From: Neurospora tetrasperma FGSC 2508
Taxonomy: Eukaryota > Ascomycota > Sordariomycetes > Sordariales > Sordariaceae
DNA length: 64,000 bases
Reading direction: 5' to 3'
Assembly: GCF_000213175.1 (NCBI RefSeq)
Contig: NW_009799100.1
Coordinates: 4,033,099 to 4,097,098 of the forward strand
Within the stretch, counting starts at the first letter, position 1. Each line of letters opens with the position of its first letter. The translations under genes and the position numbers were made by a program. Under the pieces are notes generated by a model, which worked only from the letters and a program-made list of their open reading frames with translations, was not told where the DNA came from and did no database searches. Shown here in pieces: positions 11,188-21,557 of the stretch.

Positions 11188-12807
11188 ATGGATCTCGACG
11201 CTCCTATGGCCATGGCCCCGTTGATGGGCTCTGCCAGGACAGGTGCTACGTGAGTCTTGATTTGAAAATCGAATGCTATCGAGGACAGGATTGCTGACCC
11301 AATTCATAGCATTCTCTGCTGCAACTGCGGTGCTCCCATCGATGGCACATCCTCCGCCGGCGCTCTTTGCTACGACTGCATCAAGTCCACCGTCGATATC
11401 TCCCAAGGCATCCAGCGCGAGGCCACCCTCCACTTCTGCAAAGATTGCGACAGATGGCTCCTACCCCCCGCCAGCTGGGTCACAGCCGCCCCCGAATCGA
11501 GAGAGTTGTTGTCACTATGCTTGAAGAAACTGAGGAATTTGGGCAAGGTCCGCATCACAGACGCCAGGTTTATTTGGACAGAACCCCATTCGCGAAGAGT
11601 CAAGGTTCAGGTCACGGTTCAGGATCAGGTGGCGGATGGTGTGTTGATGCAGCAAAGCTTCGAGGTCACATACGTCGTCGCCAGCCAGCAGTGCAAGGAC
11701 TGCGCCAAGTCATACACAGCCAACGTCTGGCGCGCCGCCGTACAGGTCCGCCAAAAGGTCACCCACAAGAGGACGTTCCTTTTCCTCGAACAGCTCATTC
11801 TCAAGCACCAGGCCCATCGCGACACAATCAACATCAAGGAAGAGAGGGACGGTATCGATTTCTACTTTGCCCAGAAGAACCAGGCTGAGGGATTCATCAG
11901 CTTCTTGAAGTCCGTCGTACCAGTTCTCACCAAGGAGTCGAGGCATCTTATTTCCGCGGATACGCACACCGGCAACAAGTCGTACAAGTACAACTACTCC
12001 GTCGAAATCGTGCCTGTTTGCAGAGACGATTTGGTTGCCCTTCCTCTCAAACTCGCCAAGTCCATCGGCAACATTTCTCCCCTTGTCCTTTGCCACAGGA
12101 TAGGAACATCTGTCAACCTCCTCGACCCCAACACTCTCCAGACCGCCGAAGTCAGCGCCGATATTTACTGGCGTGCTCCCTTCCACCCGCTTGCCGGCAC
12201 CCCCGATCTTGTCGAGTTTATCGTCATGGATATCGAGTCTACAGGCGTACGAAAAGGGAAGTGGCTCCTCTCCGAGGTTCAGGTCGCTCGTGCCTCCGAT
12301 CTCGGCGTCAACGACAACGTTTACTTCACTCGCACCCATCTCGGCCAGCACCTCCACGCCGGTGACTCGGTGCTGGGTTACATGCTTGAGGGCACCAACT
12401 TCAACTCGGATGCGCTCGAGGCGATTGAGAGCTCCAAGGCGTACGGTTCCATGATCCCTGACGTCGTTCTCGTCAAGAAGCACTACCCGAACCGCCGCCG
12501 CAACAGAAAGAGAAACTGGAAGCTCAAGCGCATGGCCAAGGACGAGGGCGAGCTGCTGCCCAAGGCTTCGGATCAGGCCAAGATGGATGCCGAGTACGAG
12601 ATGTTCTTGCGCGATGTCGAGGAGGACGAGGAACTTCGTGCTGCTCTTGCTCTGTACAAGAACTCGCTCAAGACCAAGAGGGAGGCGGATGCCATGAGCA
12701 TTGCCGATACGGACATGATGACGGAGGCTGAGGAGGATGGCCCCAAGATCAGCATGGACGAGCTCCTCGATGACTTTGAGGAAATGGAGATTCAGGATAA
12801 GGAGTAA
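11188..12807 (+). CDS. NMD3: 60S ribosomal subunit nuclear-export adaptor NMD3
   Basis: Adaptor that binds pre-60S particles and recruits Crm1/exportin for nuclear export. Exon 1 is 11188-11249 (62 bp), the intron is 60 bp (GTGAGT, CATAG) and exon 2 is 11310-12807, giving 519 residues, a normal NMD3 length. The N-terminal zinc-binding Cys pairs are CCNC, CYDC, HFCKDCDRW and QQCKDCAKSY, with the conserved VWRAAVQVRQKVTHKRTF segment after the last pair. Near the C-terminus KKHYPNRRRNRKRNWKLKRM is the basic nuclear localisation region, followed by an acidic, Leu-bearing tail that would hold the export signal. Together with esf2 it makes this flank rich in ribosome-biogenesis genes. Confidence 0.96.
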
Positions 12808-13320
12808 GATGTGATCTTGATTGGAGTCTGATATGTGAATGTGAATGGTTTTGGGTTTCGGGGTAAATCAAAAATTCTGGGAGTTAGCTGTTCTTCAGGG
12901 TTTGCGTTTTTCAGGCATTTCATGAATAGATTCGGGAATGGGCTTGCCGTGTTGGCGCCCTCTGCATCCAATACTTTGTTGTTTCTATCAGTCGTGAATG
13001 CATAGACGTGGTTGAAAAGGATGTCACGATCGTCAAAGTACTATATTAACGAAGATGTGCAACTTGCTTGTCATGTACGATGATCTTGGTCAGTCAAGAC
13101 CTAGTGTTACTCATCTGCTCAAAATGTTTTTCAACCGCCTGTTTATTTTGTCGCCCTCGGTCATCATCAATTATGAAAAGAGGTTTATTGCGAGTCCTGA
13201 CGAAGGTTCCAAGACAATCAACCCCAGAAAAAGGAAAACATATCACAAAATGCGTGGGATTTTGAAAGATGATCCAAAGGGGGCACGAAAAAAGAAGAAA
13301 GATGGAAAAAATGAAAGAAG

Positions 13321-13328
13321 AAAAAAAA
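13321..13328 (-). terminator. RNA polymerase III oligo-T terminator of tRNA-Glu
   Basis: Eight consecutive A residues on the plus strand read as T8 on the tRNA strand, about 28 nt beyond the tRNA 3' end, in the expected place for Pol III termination. Confidence 0.7.
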
Positions 13329-13355
13329 GAGAACCAGAAGGTTGATCGTTATAGC

Positions 13356-13447
13356 TCGGATACCGGGAGTCGAACCCGGGGCTGTTGAGGAAACAGACAC
13401 TTGTAAACAAGTGAGAGTCAACGATGTTACCGCTACACCATACCCGA
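13356..13447 (-). tRNA. tRNA-Glu(CTC) with an intron
   Basis: On the minus strand the sequence folds as a cloverleaf. Acceptor TCGGGTA pairs with TATCCGA (one G-T). The D arm is GGTGTAGCGGTAACA. Anticodon stem GTTGA pairs with TCAAC. T arm is CCGGG-TTCGACT-CCCGG. The loop reads C-T-CTC-A, so the anticodon is CTC (Glu). About 22 nt lie between position 37 and the 3' half of the loop, at the standard site for a nuclear tRNA intron. The intron itself contains an ACTTGTTTACAAGT inverted repeat. The gene has a downstream oligo-T terminator. Confidence 0.88.
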
Positions 13448-15054
13448 TGAAGGATGGCTTCCGATTGTTTGATGCTCTTGCTACCGGGAGATGTGTTTTT
13501 GAACTGGGAAATCAGAGGTTGTTAACTGATTGTGTGGTGGAGTTGAGGGTTGGAGGTGACAGACATGGGTCAGGGGTTCAGCTGTAGGTGGGCTAAAGGC
13601 GAAAGGGAAAAGGGGGTTTGTTTACTTCGTGATAGGTTGGGTTTCTTGGCTCGAGGGTCCCATTTCTCGGAGACTCTGACTGGACTTTGCTTTTTCTTTC
13701 TTCTCTTGGTTTCTTTCGATTCCATCGTTTTCATCCCCGGGCCGTCTTCAAGTCAGAGTTTGGCTTGGCGGGTGTTGTCAGGGAGGTGCGAAGCCCGCAC
13801 GGAAACTTCTTCCCCTTTCCCTTTTGCTCCTTCCTTTCCTGCAAGTTACTTTCTACCAGGAAGAGGAGCGACTCTGGGCAAGTGCTTCCCAGGATTTTTG
13901 GCTCGCTGTGAAAATCGATAAGCAAGTCGCAAAGAGCCGGCAGAAGCGAGTGGTTCAAACTGGTTTCAACCTACCGTCGGTACATAGAGGTACCTACTGA
14001 ACTTTTCTCGCCGCGCAGGACTCAACTCTGCAGCACTTCTGCTATCCTTTGTTTCAGAACAGGATTTGTCGATGCAACCAGCCTTCAAATGCCACGGGCG
14101 AGTTGTTCGGAATTACCATCCTGAACCCTCCAAACCACTTCTTTTCCGACAACTTCAATTCGGAACATCCCCGGAGATGTTTTATCATGAGAATCGTCAG
14201 ATCCATGGGTCCTAGAAAGACCTTCGAGCCAAGTTACACGACGGCATGAAACGCGCAAAAAAGAAAACAACCATGTTGAGATGTTTGTTCAACTACAATG
14301 ACCATTATCAGCATCGGCCCTCGCCCAAGGCTGCCAGGCAATAACAGGGATCGGATAGACAAGAACAAACAAGTCTTTTTTTTTTTTTTTCCAGCCAACC
14401 ATAAAGATTGATGATTTGCTGTTCTTGAACGAACGAAGCAGCGATCGAAATGACAAAACCTCTTCAACAACTGCAAATATCTACGGAAACGAACAAATGC
14501 TATGAACAGCCAGTAACAGGCAACATGGCCCGGTTAACGTCCGTATGGCGCATTGTTCTATTTTCTCCTTTGCTCCCGTCCCGTGCGACTGTCTAGTCCT
14601 TATGCTTTGTTTTGAACAACCCCAAACATTAGACAGAGGTATACATTTCTTTGTTCCAAGATTGCTTGAGGGACACTTGAACCAGATGATGCCTCACAGC
14701 GAGAGAGCCGCGTCCTTCTTTGTCTTTATATGTCCACGGTCAGCGCATTTGCCCCCTCGTGATTGTTACTAGCCGGCCGGATAGACGGGATGCAAGAAGT
14801 GATCTTAATGTCCGGCGGTGATTCATCGGGGGAGTGGGCAAAACATATACTCTCCGGGGGACACCTGGACAGATTTTGAGTCGGTTACTGGATTCCTCGT
14901 CATTCACTCTTTTCTAACAATTATTCCAATAGCCAGTCGACAGATGTGGCTGAGAAGAAGCCTTACCGGACCCACACCAAACCATTTCACTCCTTTCAAG
15001 CACGAACAGCGCATCAGGAGAACAACATTCGGGGAACTTGAAGGTTGATGATTG
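13448..15054. other. Gene-poor intergenic region
   Basis: 1.6 kb with short open frames only, none with a recognisable motif. It includes a T14 run near 14376-14389 and a GAGGTACCTAC palindrome-like motif near 13987. I see no supported gene. Confidence 0.35.
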
Positions 15055-17229
15055 ATGAAGATTGTCATCAGACAACTTGGCAATGCGGTATTGACAGCGA
15101 TGATAACGACATACCAATCGATGGACAGAGCCAGCAGCCGAGGAAGAAGCATGTCTCCGTCAGGACTTTTTGAAAGAAGATACAGTACTCATGAACGGCT
15201 CATAGAACGAGAAGAAGATCACGGTGAAGACTCGGGTTCCGGAGACGAGTCAGGTAACGGCAGTGACTCTGATGTGGGCGATGATGGGAGGGTTAGTGAT
15301 GAAGATCCTTCCCCCGCTGAGGGCGAGGACGACAACGAGGAGCGAACGGTCACAGAAGAACGCACCATAACCAAAAAGCACACGGCCACGCAAACGGTGA
15401 CCACAAGCCCGACGGCAAGTGATGCCCAGAAGCTCTATCACTCGCTTACCCCGGATTTCAAGTCACATCTGGAACCAGCAACCTGGTCACGATTCATTCG
15501 ACCACATACTGCAGGTAAGGGATTTTCTTTCATTGCAATCGTAAACACCCCGGACCCACCCCTCGCAAACACACCGGAGTCAGCCTCGATTTCTTCCCAA
15601 GAGCACACGACCACGAGAACGGTGACCACGAGCGCGATGGTAGATTATGGGAAGCAAGCCCGTTTAGGTTACAGCAGATGTGTCTGAAGTATAACATTCT
15701 CCCAAACTCAAGGGCAAACGACTAGGGGAAAGGAGCAACGCCCGCCGGAAGCAGTGGAAACAGACTCACCTTATCACCCCGAGCGGTCATCAATAGTACA
15801 ACTAACTAACCTGACATTGTGTGAAGTTCTAGACATTAGCGGTATCGCAGCGTCCACTTCGGGACCTATCCCTACAGAAGCTTCAACGTCATCCAGCTCA
15901 ACGCCACCGGTGAGGACAACCACCAACCCTAAAAGGAAGTCCTTCCCGTCTACGACGTTGATTTCACCTGTGTATCCGACAACATGGGACAGCCAGGACT
16001 TGGCTGGCGAAGCAACGACGGGAGCCGATGCGACAGTGGTACATGGAGGCCCGTCGCCGGGGCACGGTGATGACAGCACTGGTCATACAAAGCGCCCTTC
16101 AAGCCCAAAAACAACACCAACGACTGTAGATGGGGTCACGAGACCAGGTGTGTTCAGAATATTATTTGTTGAACCAGATCCGTTCTCCATCGGAAGCCTT
16201 TGGGAAGTTGCTAACCCCAAACTAGAAAGCTTTTCAACTCGCTCTGAACTCCCAGCTACCTCGCCTACCTTGGGTACACACCCGGCGGACAGTGTGAAAG
16301 CCTCTGAAGGAAAGCAGAAGAGTTCGTCAGGCGATGTGCTGAAGAAGGGAGCCATCATTGGCGCTATAGGTTAGTGTCTTTATACACACTTCTCACCTAG
16401 ACAAACTCACTGACCACGGTTCTCCGTCGACTGTTTAGCTGGCCTCGTGGTCTTCGGCGTCCTCCTCTTTTTCCTCTGGCGCAAACGCAAACACAACAAG
16501 AAGCGCCACAGCAATTTTGCTTCCAGTAATATCCTCACTTCAACCTCAAAGAGTGCCGAAAAGCTTCCAGAGAAGGACCCTTATCCGTTCGATGACAAGG
16601 GTGGTAGAGGAAGCATTGGAGGTGAAAGCATAGGAGGAACATCCCAAAGAACTTTTGAAGGTGTCGCCACAGCCATCCGCACTTCGATACGGCAATCCGT
16701 CAGCGATGTCAGCGTCGGCGCTACAGATCCCGGCCCCGTCAGCCCTGTCAGCCCCAGCGCCGATGCTGCCAGTCTCGGTGGTCTTTCGTCCCTTTCGCGC
16801 CGGTCGAGTCTCTCGTATGCCTCGGACGATTACTTCTGCGGAGAGAGTGCTACCAGCACCGCGAGCAGCATCTGCCAAGCCACTGCGCTGACATACACTA
16901 TACCCGGGCGGGTAACGCCCGTCATACCTGCATACCCGGCTACGGCGAAAATTGTGAATCTCTCACAGAAGCCTCAGAAGCCGGAGTTGGTGATGGTGAG
17001 GAATACTAGGAATAGTAGCACTGTGGAGCTTCTGGGTTTGAGTCGGAATCCTAGCAAGAGTACAATTGGAAAACCTGGGAAGGGACAGTGGGATAAAGAG
17101 GCTTGTGGATGTGGTGGTAATAGGGCGTCGAAATCGCCGGAGGTATCAACACCACCGATGGCAGCAAGGACTTTGTATGAAGCTCTCGGGGGATCAGGAC
17201 CAGGACCGACATCCCCTCCTTCATCGTGA
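15055..17229 (+). CDS. Single-pass membrane protein with S/T-rich ectodomain (wall-sensor-like)
   Basis: Three coding blocks share one logic. 15055-about 15640 is acidic then Thr-rich, with two related TVTTS-containing units. About 15733/15755-16369 is S/T/P-rich. 16439-17229 is a cytoplasmic tail. The last intron (16370-16438, GTTAGT to TTTAG) is clear and splits a transmembrane helix reading GAIIGAIAGLVVFGVLLFFL followed by the stop-transfer WRKRKHNKKRH, the pattern of fungal Mid2/SKG6-like membrane proteins. A stop at 15685 means at least one intron lies between about 15515 and 15754. Candidate donors are GTAAGG at 15515 and GTAGAT at 15640; candidate acceptors end at 15732 or 15754. The start is uncertain and I see no convincing signal peptide, so an upstream exon may be missing. 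Confidence 0.6.
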
Positions 17230-17804
17230 AGGCCAGTTACATGGATGAGACAGCCGCCGCCATTGTCGACGGCGAGAAAATCGGCATTATTAACGTTTGT
17301 ACCTTCGCCGGTTGTGGGAATACAGATGCCGGGTAGTAATAGAAGGAGTTCTTCAAGTTGATGGGACTTTTTGTTGAGTTGGAGGGTTGTTTTGGGGAGA
17401 AAGTGAGAAGAGGGAAAAGGCATGGGGAAATTAGCCATGTTTGCGGGTTGGTATATATTGTCTTTACACTAAATAGCCTATACTTTTCCCAATTCTGGGC
17501 TACTTCACACCCCTTTCTTGTACAGTTACCCCAACTGATCGTCCATGCAGCTGGCCAAGCCCTGACATGATTGTTTTTAGCACATGTCAACCCCGCAGTC
17601 GCATTTGACGCCGTTATGCCCGCCGTCCCCAAAACTTCGCTGCAGATATCATCACAGGGGAAAAAGAGGATCCAATTCCATTTGTTTCGGTAAATAGTTG
17701 GAAAAAAAGCCGCTCGCTGGCGAGAGGTTTTTGCCTCTGTTCTTGGTTCTCTCTTCCTTTACTTCCTTTATTCTTTTAGTTGCCAAGAGTCATTTAGCAA
17801 CACA
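17230..17804. promoter_or_regulatory. Intergenic region upstream of pantothenate synthetase
   Basis: 575 bp holding the membrane-protein 3' UTR and the promoter of the next gene. A T/C-rich stretch (about 17740-17790) precedes the start. Nothing else recognised. Confidence 0.35.
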
Positions 17805-19106
17805 ATGCGGATGCAATCCACCAACGCCCTGTTTCGGCGCGCAACCTTGTCCTCGTCCACGTCCACACTGTCCATTGTCCGACGATCCACCTTGACGGCC
17901 ACACGCGGCTTCTCTTCAACCTCGACAACCCAAACCAGCGCAACCACGAACTCATCTGCGTCACTTCCACTTCACACTCCCACACGAACCCAATTCCCAA
18001 CCACCGCTACCCCTCCCACAACGCGCACCATGGCCTCCGCCTGCAGCACCAGCCCCTCCTCCCCGGGCTATGAAAAGATCCCCAACACCTCGATCCGCAT
18101 CCTCCGCACCGTCTCCTCCGTCCGCCGCTTCCGGAAGCCCCTAACCCTCGACTCGCGCTCCGTCGCCCTCGTCCCCACCATGGGCGCCCTCCACGCCGGC
18201 CATCTAAGTCTGATCCGGGCCGCCGCGCGGGACAACCACCACGTCATCGTCTCCATCTACGTCAACCCGGCGCAATTCGGCGTTCGCGAAGATTTGGGCA
18301 GTTACCCTGTCACCTGGGAAGCGGACTGCGAGGCGCTGGCCAAGTTGGATCGCGAGCTTGCCGACGATGGGGAGAATCTGGGACGCATCTCGGCGGTCTT
18401 TGCGCCGACGACGGGGGAGATGTACCCTGCCGGGTTTCCCGGGCAGGAGCCGGATTCGAAGGGGTCGTTTGTCACCATCACGCCTGTCGGGGAGGTGCTG
18501 GAGGGGGCCAGCAGACCGACGTTTTTCCGGGGCGTGGCGACGGTCTGTATGAAGCTGTTTAATGTGTGCCAACCCGATCGGGTATATTTCGGGCAAAAGG
18601 ATGTGCAGCAGACTGTGGTCATCAAGAGGCTGGTGGAGGATTTCTTGATGCCGATTGAACAAGTGGTGATAGTGCCTACTGCGAGAGACCAAGAAGATGG
18701 GTTGGCGTTGAGCAGTAGGAATGTGTATTTGGGCGAGAGAAGACGGAAAGTGGCGAATGTGCTGTATAGGGCGCTGAAGGCGGCTGAGGAAGCTTATGCG
18801 GCTGGGGAAGGGAAGAGAGATAGAGAGGGGGTTTTGGGTGCCGCCCAGAAAGTGATGGAGGAGACGTTGGCGGAGCAGATGAAGTTGAGCCCGAGCGAGA
18901 GGGTCAAATTTGAGGTGGATTATTTGAGCTTGGCGGATCCGGACACAATGCTAGAGCTCGAAACGGTTGATACCAAGAAGGGAGGGATTTTGAGTGGTGC
19001 GGTGAGGTTTTTGCCGGTGGAGGAGCCAAAGGAGGGAGAGGATTTGGGACATAGTGGGGGGCCGCTGGTGAGGTTGATCGATAACATCATCTTGCCGCCT
19101 AAGTAA
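17805..19106 (+). CDS. PAN6: Pantothenate synthetase (pantoate-beta-alanine ligase)
   Basis: Joins pantoate and beta-alanine using ATP, the last step of pantothenate (vitamin B5, coenzyme A precursor) synthesis. One exon of 433 residues, well over the roughly 280-310 of bacterial PanC and yeast Pan6. The family signature VPTMGALHAGHLSL (HxGH at about 130-133), the substrate loop VNPAQFG, FFRGVATVCMKL, YFGQKDVQQ and the KMSKS-like LSSRN are all present. The extra N-terminal about 100 residues are S/T/R-rich with no acids (MRMQSTNALFRR, then TRGFSSTSTTQ), which looks like a mitochondrial presequence. A second in-frame ATG at 18030 (residue 76) has a CACCATGG context and would give a protein of near-normal length. 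Enzyme identity is firm; dual localisation is inference. Confidence 0.95.
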   Translation: MRMQSTNALFRRATLSSSTSTLSIVRRSTLTATRGFSSTSTTQTSATTNSSASLPLHTPTRTQFPTTATPPTTRTMASACSTSPSSPGYEKIPNTSIRILRTVSSVRRFRKPLTLDSRSVALVPTMGALHAGHLSLIRAAARDNHHVIVSIYVNPAQFGVREDLGSYPVTWEADCEALAKLDRELADDGENLGRISAVFAPTTGEMYPAGFPGQEPDSKGSFVTITPVGEVLEGASRPTFFRGVATVCMKLFNVCQPDRVYFGQKDVQQTVVIKRLVEDFLMPIEQVVIVPTARDQEDGLALSSRNVYLGERRRKVANVLYRALKAAEEAYAAGEGKRDREGVLGAAQKVMEETLAEQMKLSPSERVKFEVDYLSLADPDTMLELETVDTKKGGILSGAVRFLPVEEPKEGEDLGHSGGPLVRLIDNIILPPK

Positions 19107-19979
19107 GGGTGACGGGGTAGAAGTGACGGGATATTTGTGTTGTTCGCTATACTATAGAGCTGTCGTTGTTAGAAAGCATTTTGCATGGATTGGCGTAAGC
19201 GATAGAGTTTCCGTTGGAACGCATGTTAGAGTCATTGGCGATCAGCGTTTCGTTTAAACTTGTATTTGCGTGTCATATCTATACAAGTTGGATAGTTCTT
19301 ATGTAGCTTGTCTGCTGCACCGAGGCCATTAAGCTTCCGTACTTCATCCCTGGTGGTCTCCTTCTCCTCGGACTGCTCATGCTGGAGTGACGATAACCCA
19401 TTGTCAGACCTCCGATGTTACCACCTCCTCCCTCCAAAGCAGAACCACAAGCCCAAAGCGACAGACCTCCCATCCCGTCCAGCCGGCCCTTCGACGTCAA
19501 TGAACACCCCAGAGCCATTGGAACTGGGTGATCGTGGTTTTGGTTCCATTCATCCGTCCTTCTACCGCTTCTTGACTTGCTGGTCAAGAGACCTTGGCTT
19601 GACCCCAAGCCACAGTAGTCCTGGAACTCAGACAAGAAGGCCTCGCGGTCGCTAATCGCGCATCTTGCGCGTCTCGAATCGGCTCTTGATCCTGAGACAC
19701 CCTCTCAAGATGCCGGTAGGAAGGTGCAGCTCCCATTAACCATTTCTTGGCTACAACAGCAGCAATTCTGTCCCCATATGAGCTCGTCCCCGTAAGAGTT
19801 CGTGGCGACAGTCGGAATCTTGAGCACATTCGCTCACTGGCCGCATCAGGGCTCCCATGGGAACCGCCTTCGCACCCGTTCCACGGTATTTCCCTAAAGC
19901 AGCCGAGACAAACGAAGAGGTCGAGAATTTTGGGTTGTAGTATCGTTTCGTGTGTCGTATCTTTATCCTCCTCTCCGCC
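19107..19979 (-). other. Intergenic region with possible frame-broken minus-strand coding remnant
   Basis: Between two converging genes the minus strand shows two abutting open frames with plausible protein character: about 19829-19650 (AAVVAKKWLMGAAPSYRHLE, then QDQEPIRDAQDARLA) and about 19655-19279 (DREAFLSEFQDYCGLG onward). They would join only with a one-base shift near 19650. No family is recognised and no splice sites obviously reconcile them, so a relic or an unusual small gene are both possible. Confidence 0.25.
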
Positions 19980-20726
19980 TTATAGAATCTTGGAGAAGTG
20001 TGACCTGAACTTTTTGTTCGCGCGATCCGCCGACCGAAACTGGAACTGCTCGCCGTGTACTTCAAAGATCATCTTTGGTTGTTCGGCCTCTGTTTGTTGT
20101 TGCTGCTGCTTGTTCTCGTCACTTTGTCCCTCCTCCACCGTCGCCGTCCCCGTCGCCAGCGGCACCTCAATCCTAAATACGGTCCCCTCCTTCGGCACCA
20201 GTTTCCTCTGATTCCGCCTCGTCACCACCTCAAACGTAAACCTCGAATCCTTAATCACGATCCCCTTCAACCCCACCCGACTCACACACCCACTCCTCAC
20301 CACCTCGACCTCAGCACCATGGAAATCCGCGCTCGTCAGCTTCGGCGCCGCACCCTCGCCACCCGTGTGTATCTCGTTTCCCAATATCTCGCGAATGTAC
20401 CCCAGCCAAAGCTGGTGCAGCGGCTCGAACAAGGCGTATTTCTGCCCCGAGCGAGGGACGTCGTAGAGGCCGAGCTTGCGGCGCTCGTTGGCCGAAAGTG
20501 GTTTGGGTTTTAACGCCTTTTTGCGGGAGAGGCGCTTCTTTTCACGTTCGCGGCGGCGGGCGGCGCGGGCGTCGGAGGGTGGAGGGGAGGATGGGCAAAG
20601 AAAGAGCGGGCGTTGTTGGATCTTTTCGGTGAGGATGCGTTTGGTTTCTTCGGGGTCATGGGCGCGCGAGAGAAGAACGGCGGCGATGGGTTGGTTTTTG
20701 GAGGAGGTTTGGGATGTTGATTCCAT
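19980..20726 (-). CDS. POP4: Ribonuclease P/MRP protein subunit POP4 (Rpp29)
   Basis: Protein subunit of RNase P and RNase MRP, needed for tRNA 5'-end and rRNA processing. One exon of 248 residues from the ATG at 20726 (MESTSQTSSKNQP); the frame is open further upstream but those residues are poor in protein character. A Lys/Arg-rich stretch (RREREKKRLSRKKALKPK, about residues 72-89) precedes the conserved core: YEPLHQLWLGYI-like FEPLHQLWLGYIREIL, then LTSADFHGAEVEVVRS, GIVIKDSRFTFEVVT and VPKEGTVFRIEVP, the Sm-like barrel of this family. The C-terminal FQFRSADRANKKFR also matches it. Divergent from the acyltransferase gene. Confidence 0.93.
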   Translation of the reverse strand: MESTSQTSSKNQPIAAVLLSRAHDPEETKRILTEKIQQRPLFLCPSSPPPSDARAARRREREKKRLSRKKALKPKPLSANERRKLGLYDVPRSGQKYALFEPLHQLWLGYIREILGNEIHTGGEGAAPKLTSADFHGAEVEVVRSGCVSRVGLKGIVIKDSRFTFEVVTRRNQRKLVPKEGTVFRIEVPLATGTATVEEGQSDENKQQQQQTEAEQPKMIFEVHGEQFQFRSADRANKKFRSHFSKIL

Positions 20727-21557
20727 TGTGTGAGTGATGGGAGGGAAGATATTCCTCCGGTTACAGAGTCTTGGGTTCGGAGCGGATTGGGATCGATTTC
20801 GAGGTGTAGAATCGATTGTCGCAAACGTCAATCAAGATGCTGATGGAAATTTCCCAATTCCTGCGATGCCCGGACAAGTTCGAGACTTGTGATAAGGGAA
20901 GAAGAAGGCGCCAAGATAAAAAGCTTCAGAAATCGGGCACCGCACCTTTCCCTGTCTGGCTTTAGCCTCCTGCCCCGGCTTGTGTTACCCCGCTGTAAGC
21001 ACCTTAACGGCTGTGTGATCCCTGCTGGTGACGCTTTCCAGCGGCGGCAGGCAAGATCACACCGGCTTCGTTACAGTGGACGCTCTAACAATTCCCTTGG
21101 ATGGGCGGTTTAGCATTCCCGATGTGGTACCTAGGTATGCATACTAGAACTAGTGTATTATTCCCGTCTACATGAACCGAGGAAATCATCTCTCGCTTAG
21201 TTGACTTCTCTTTTGCTCGTGATGATGGTTGCAGTGGCAAGTTGACGACTCATTCGACTCTGATGTTCCGACACTGATACCCGTGGATTATTCCTTGGAT
21301 AAGGTCATTTCCAATTACTGCCTAATACCGAGGAGTCTATACCACTTTGCTCTCTTTCACCAAGTCATATGTACCTACCTCCCGAGTCCTGCCGACGACA
21401 ACCACTTGCATCGAGACGTGCGCCTCACCCCACGCGCACCCAGCAACGCAAGACAGGACTGGTGCCCTTGGAGTAATAGCATTGGCAACTTGGATCGGAC
21501 AAAGCCAAGTGGAAAGAAGACTGGGAAATAGGATCAAAAAGCAGTCAACAATACATA
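20727..21557. promoter_or_regulatory. Divergent intergenic region between POP4 and the acyltransferase
   Basis: 830 bp shared by two divergent promoters. It contains a GGTACCTAGGTAT palindrome-like motif at about 21126-21138. The part before 21558 carries short open frames that would act as upstream ORFs if transcribed. Confidence 0.4.

Noticed and set aside
11710-12483. 257-residue minus-strand frame inside NMD3
   Set aside because: Antisense of a verified NMD3 exon.
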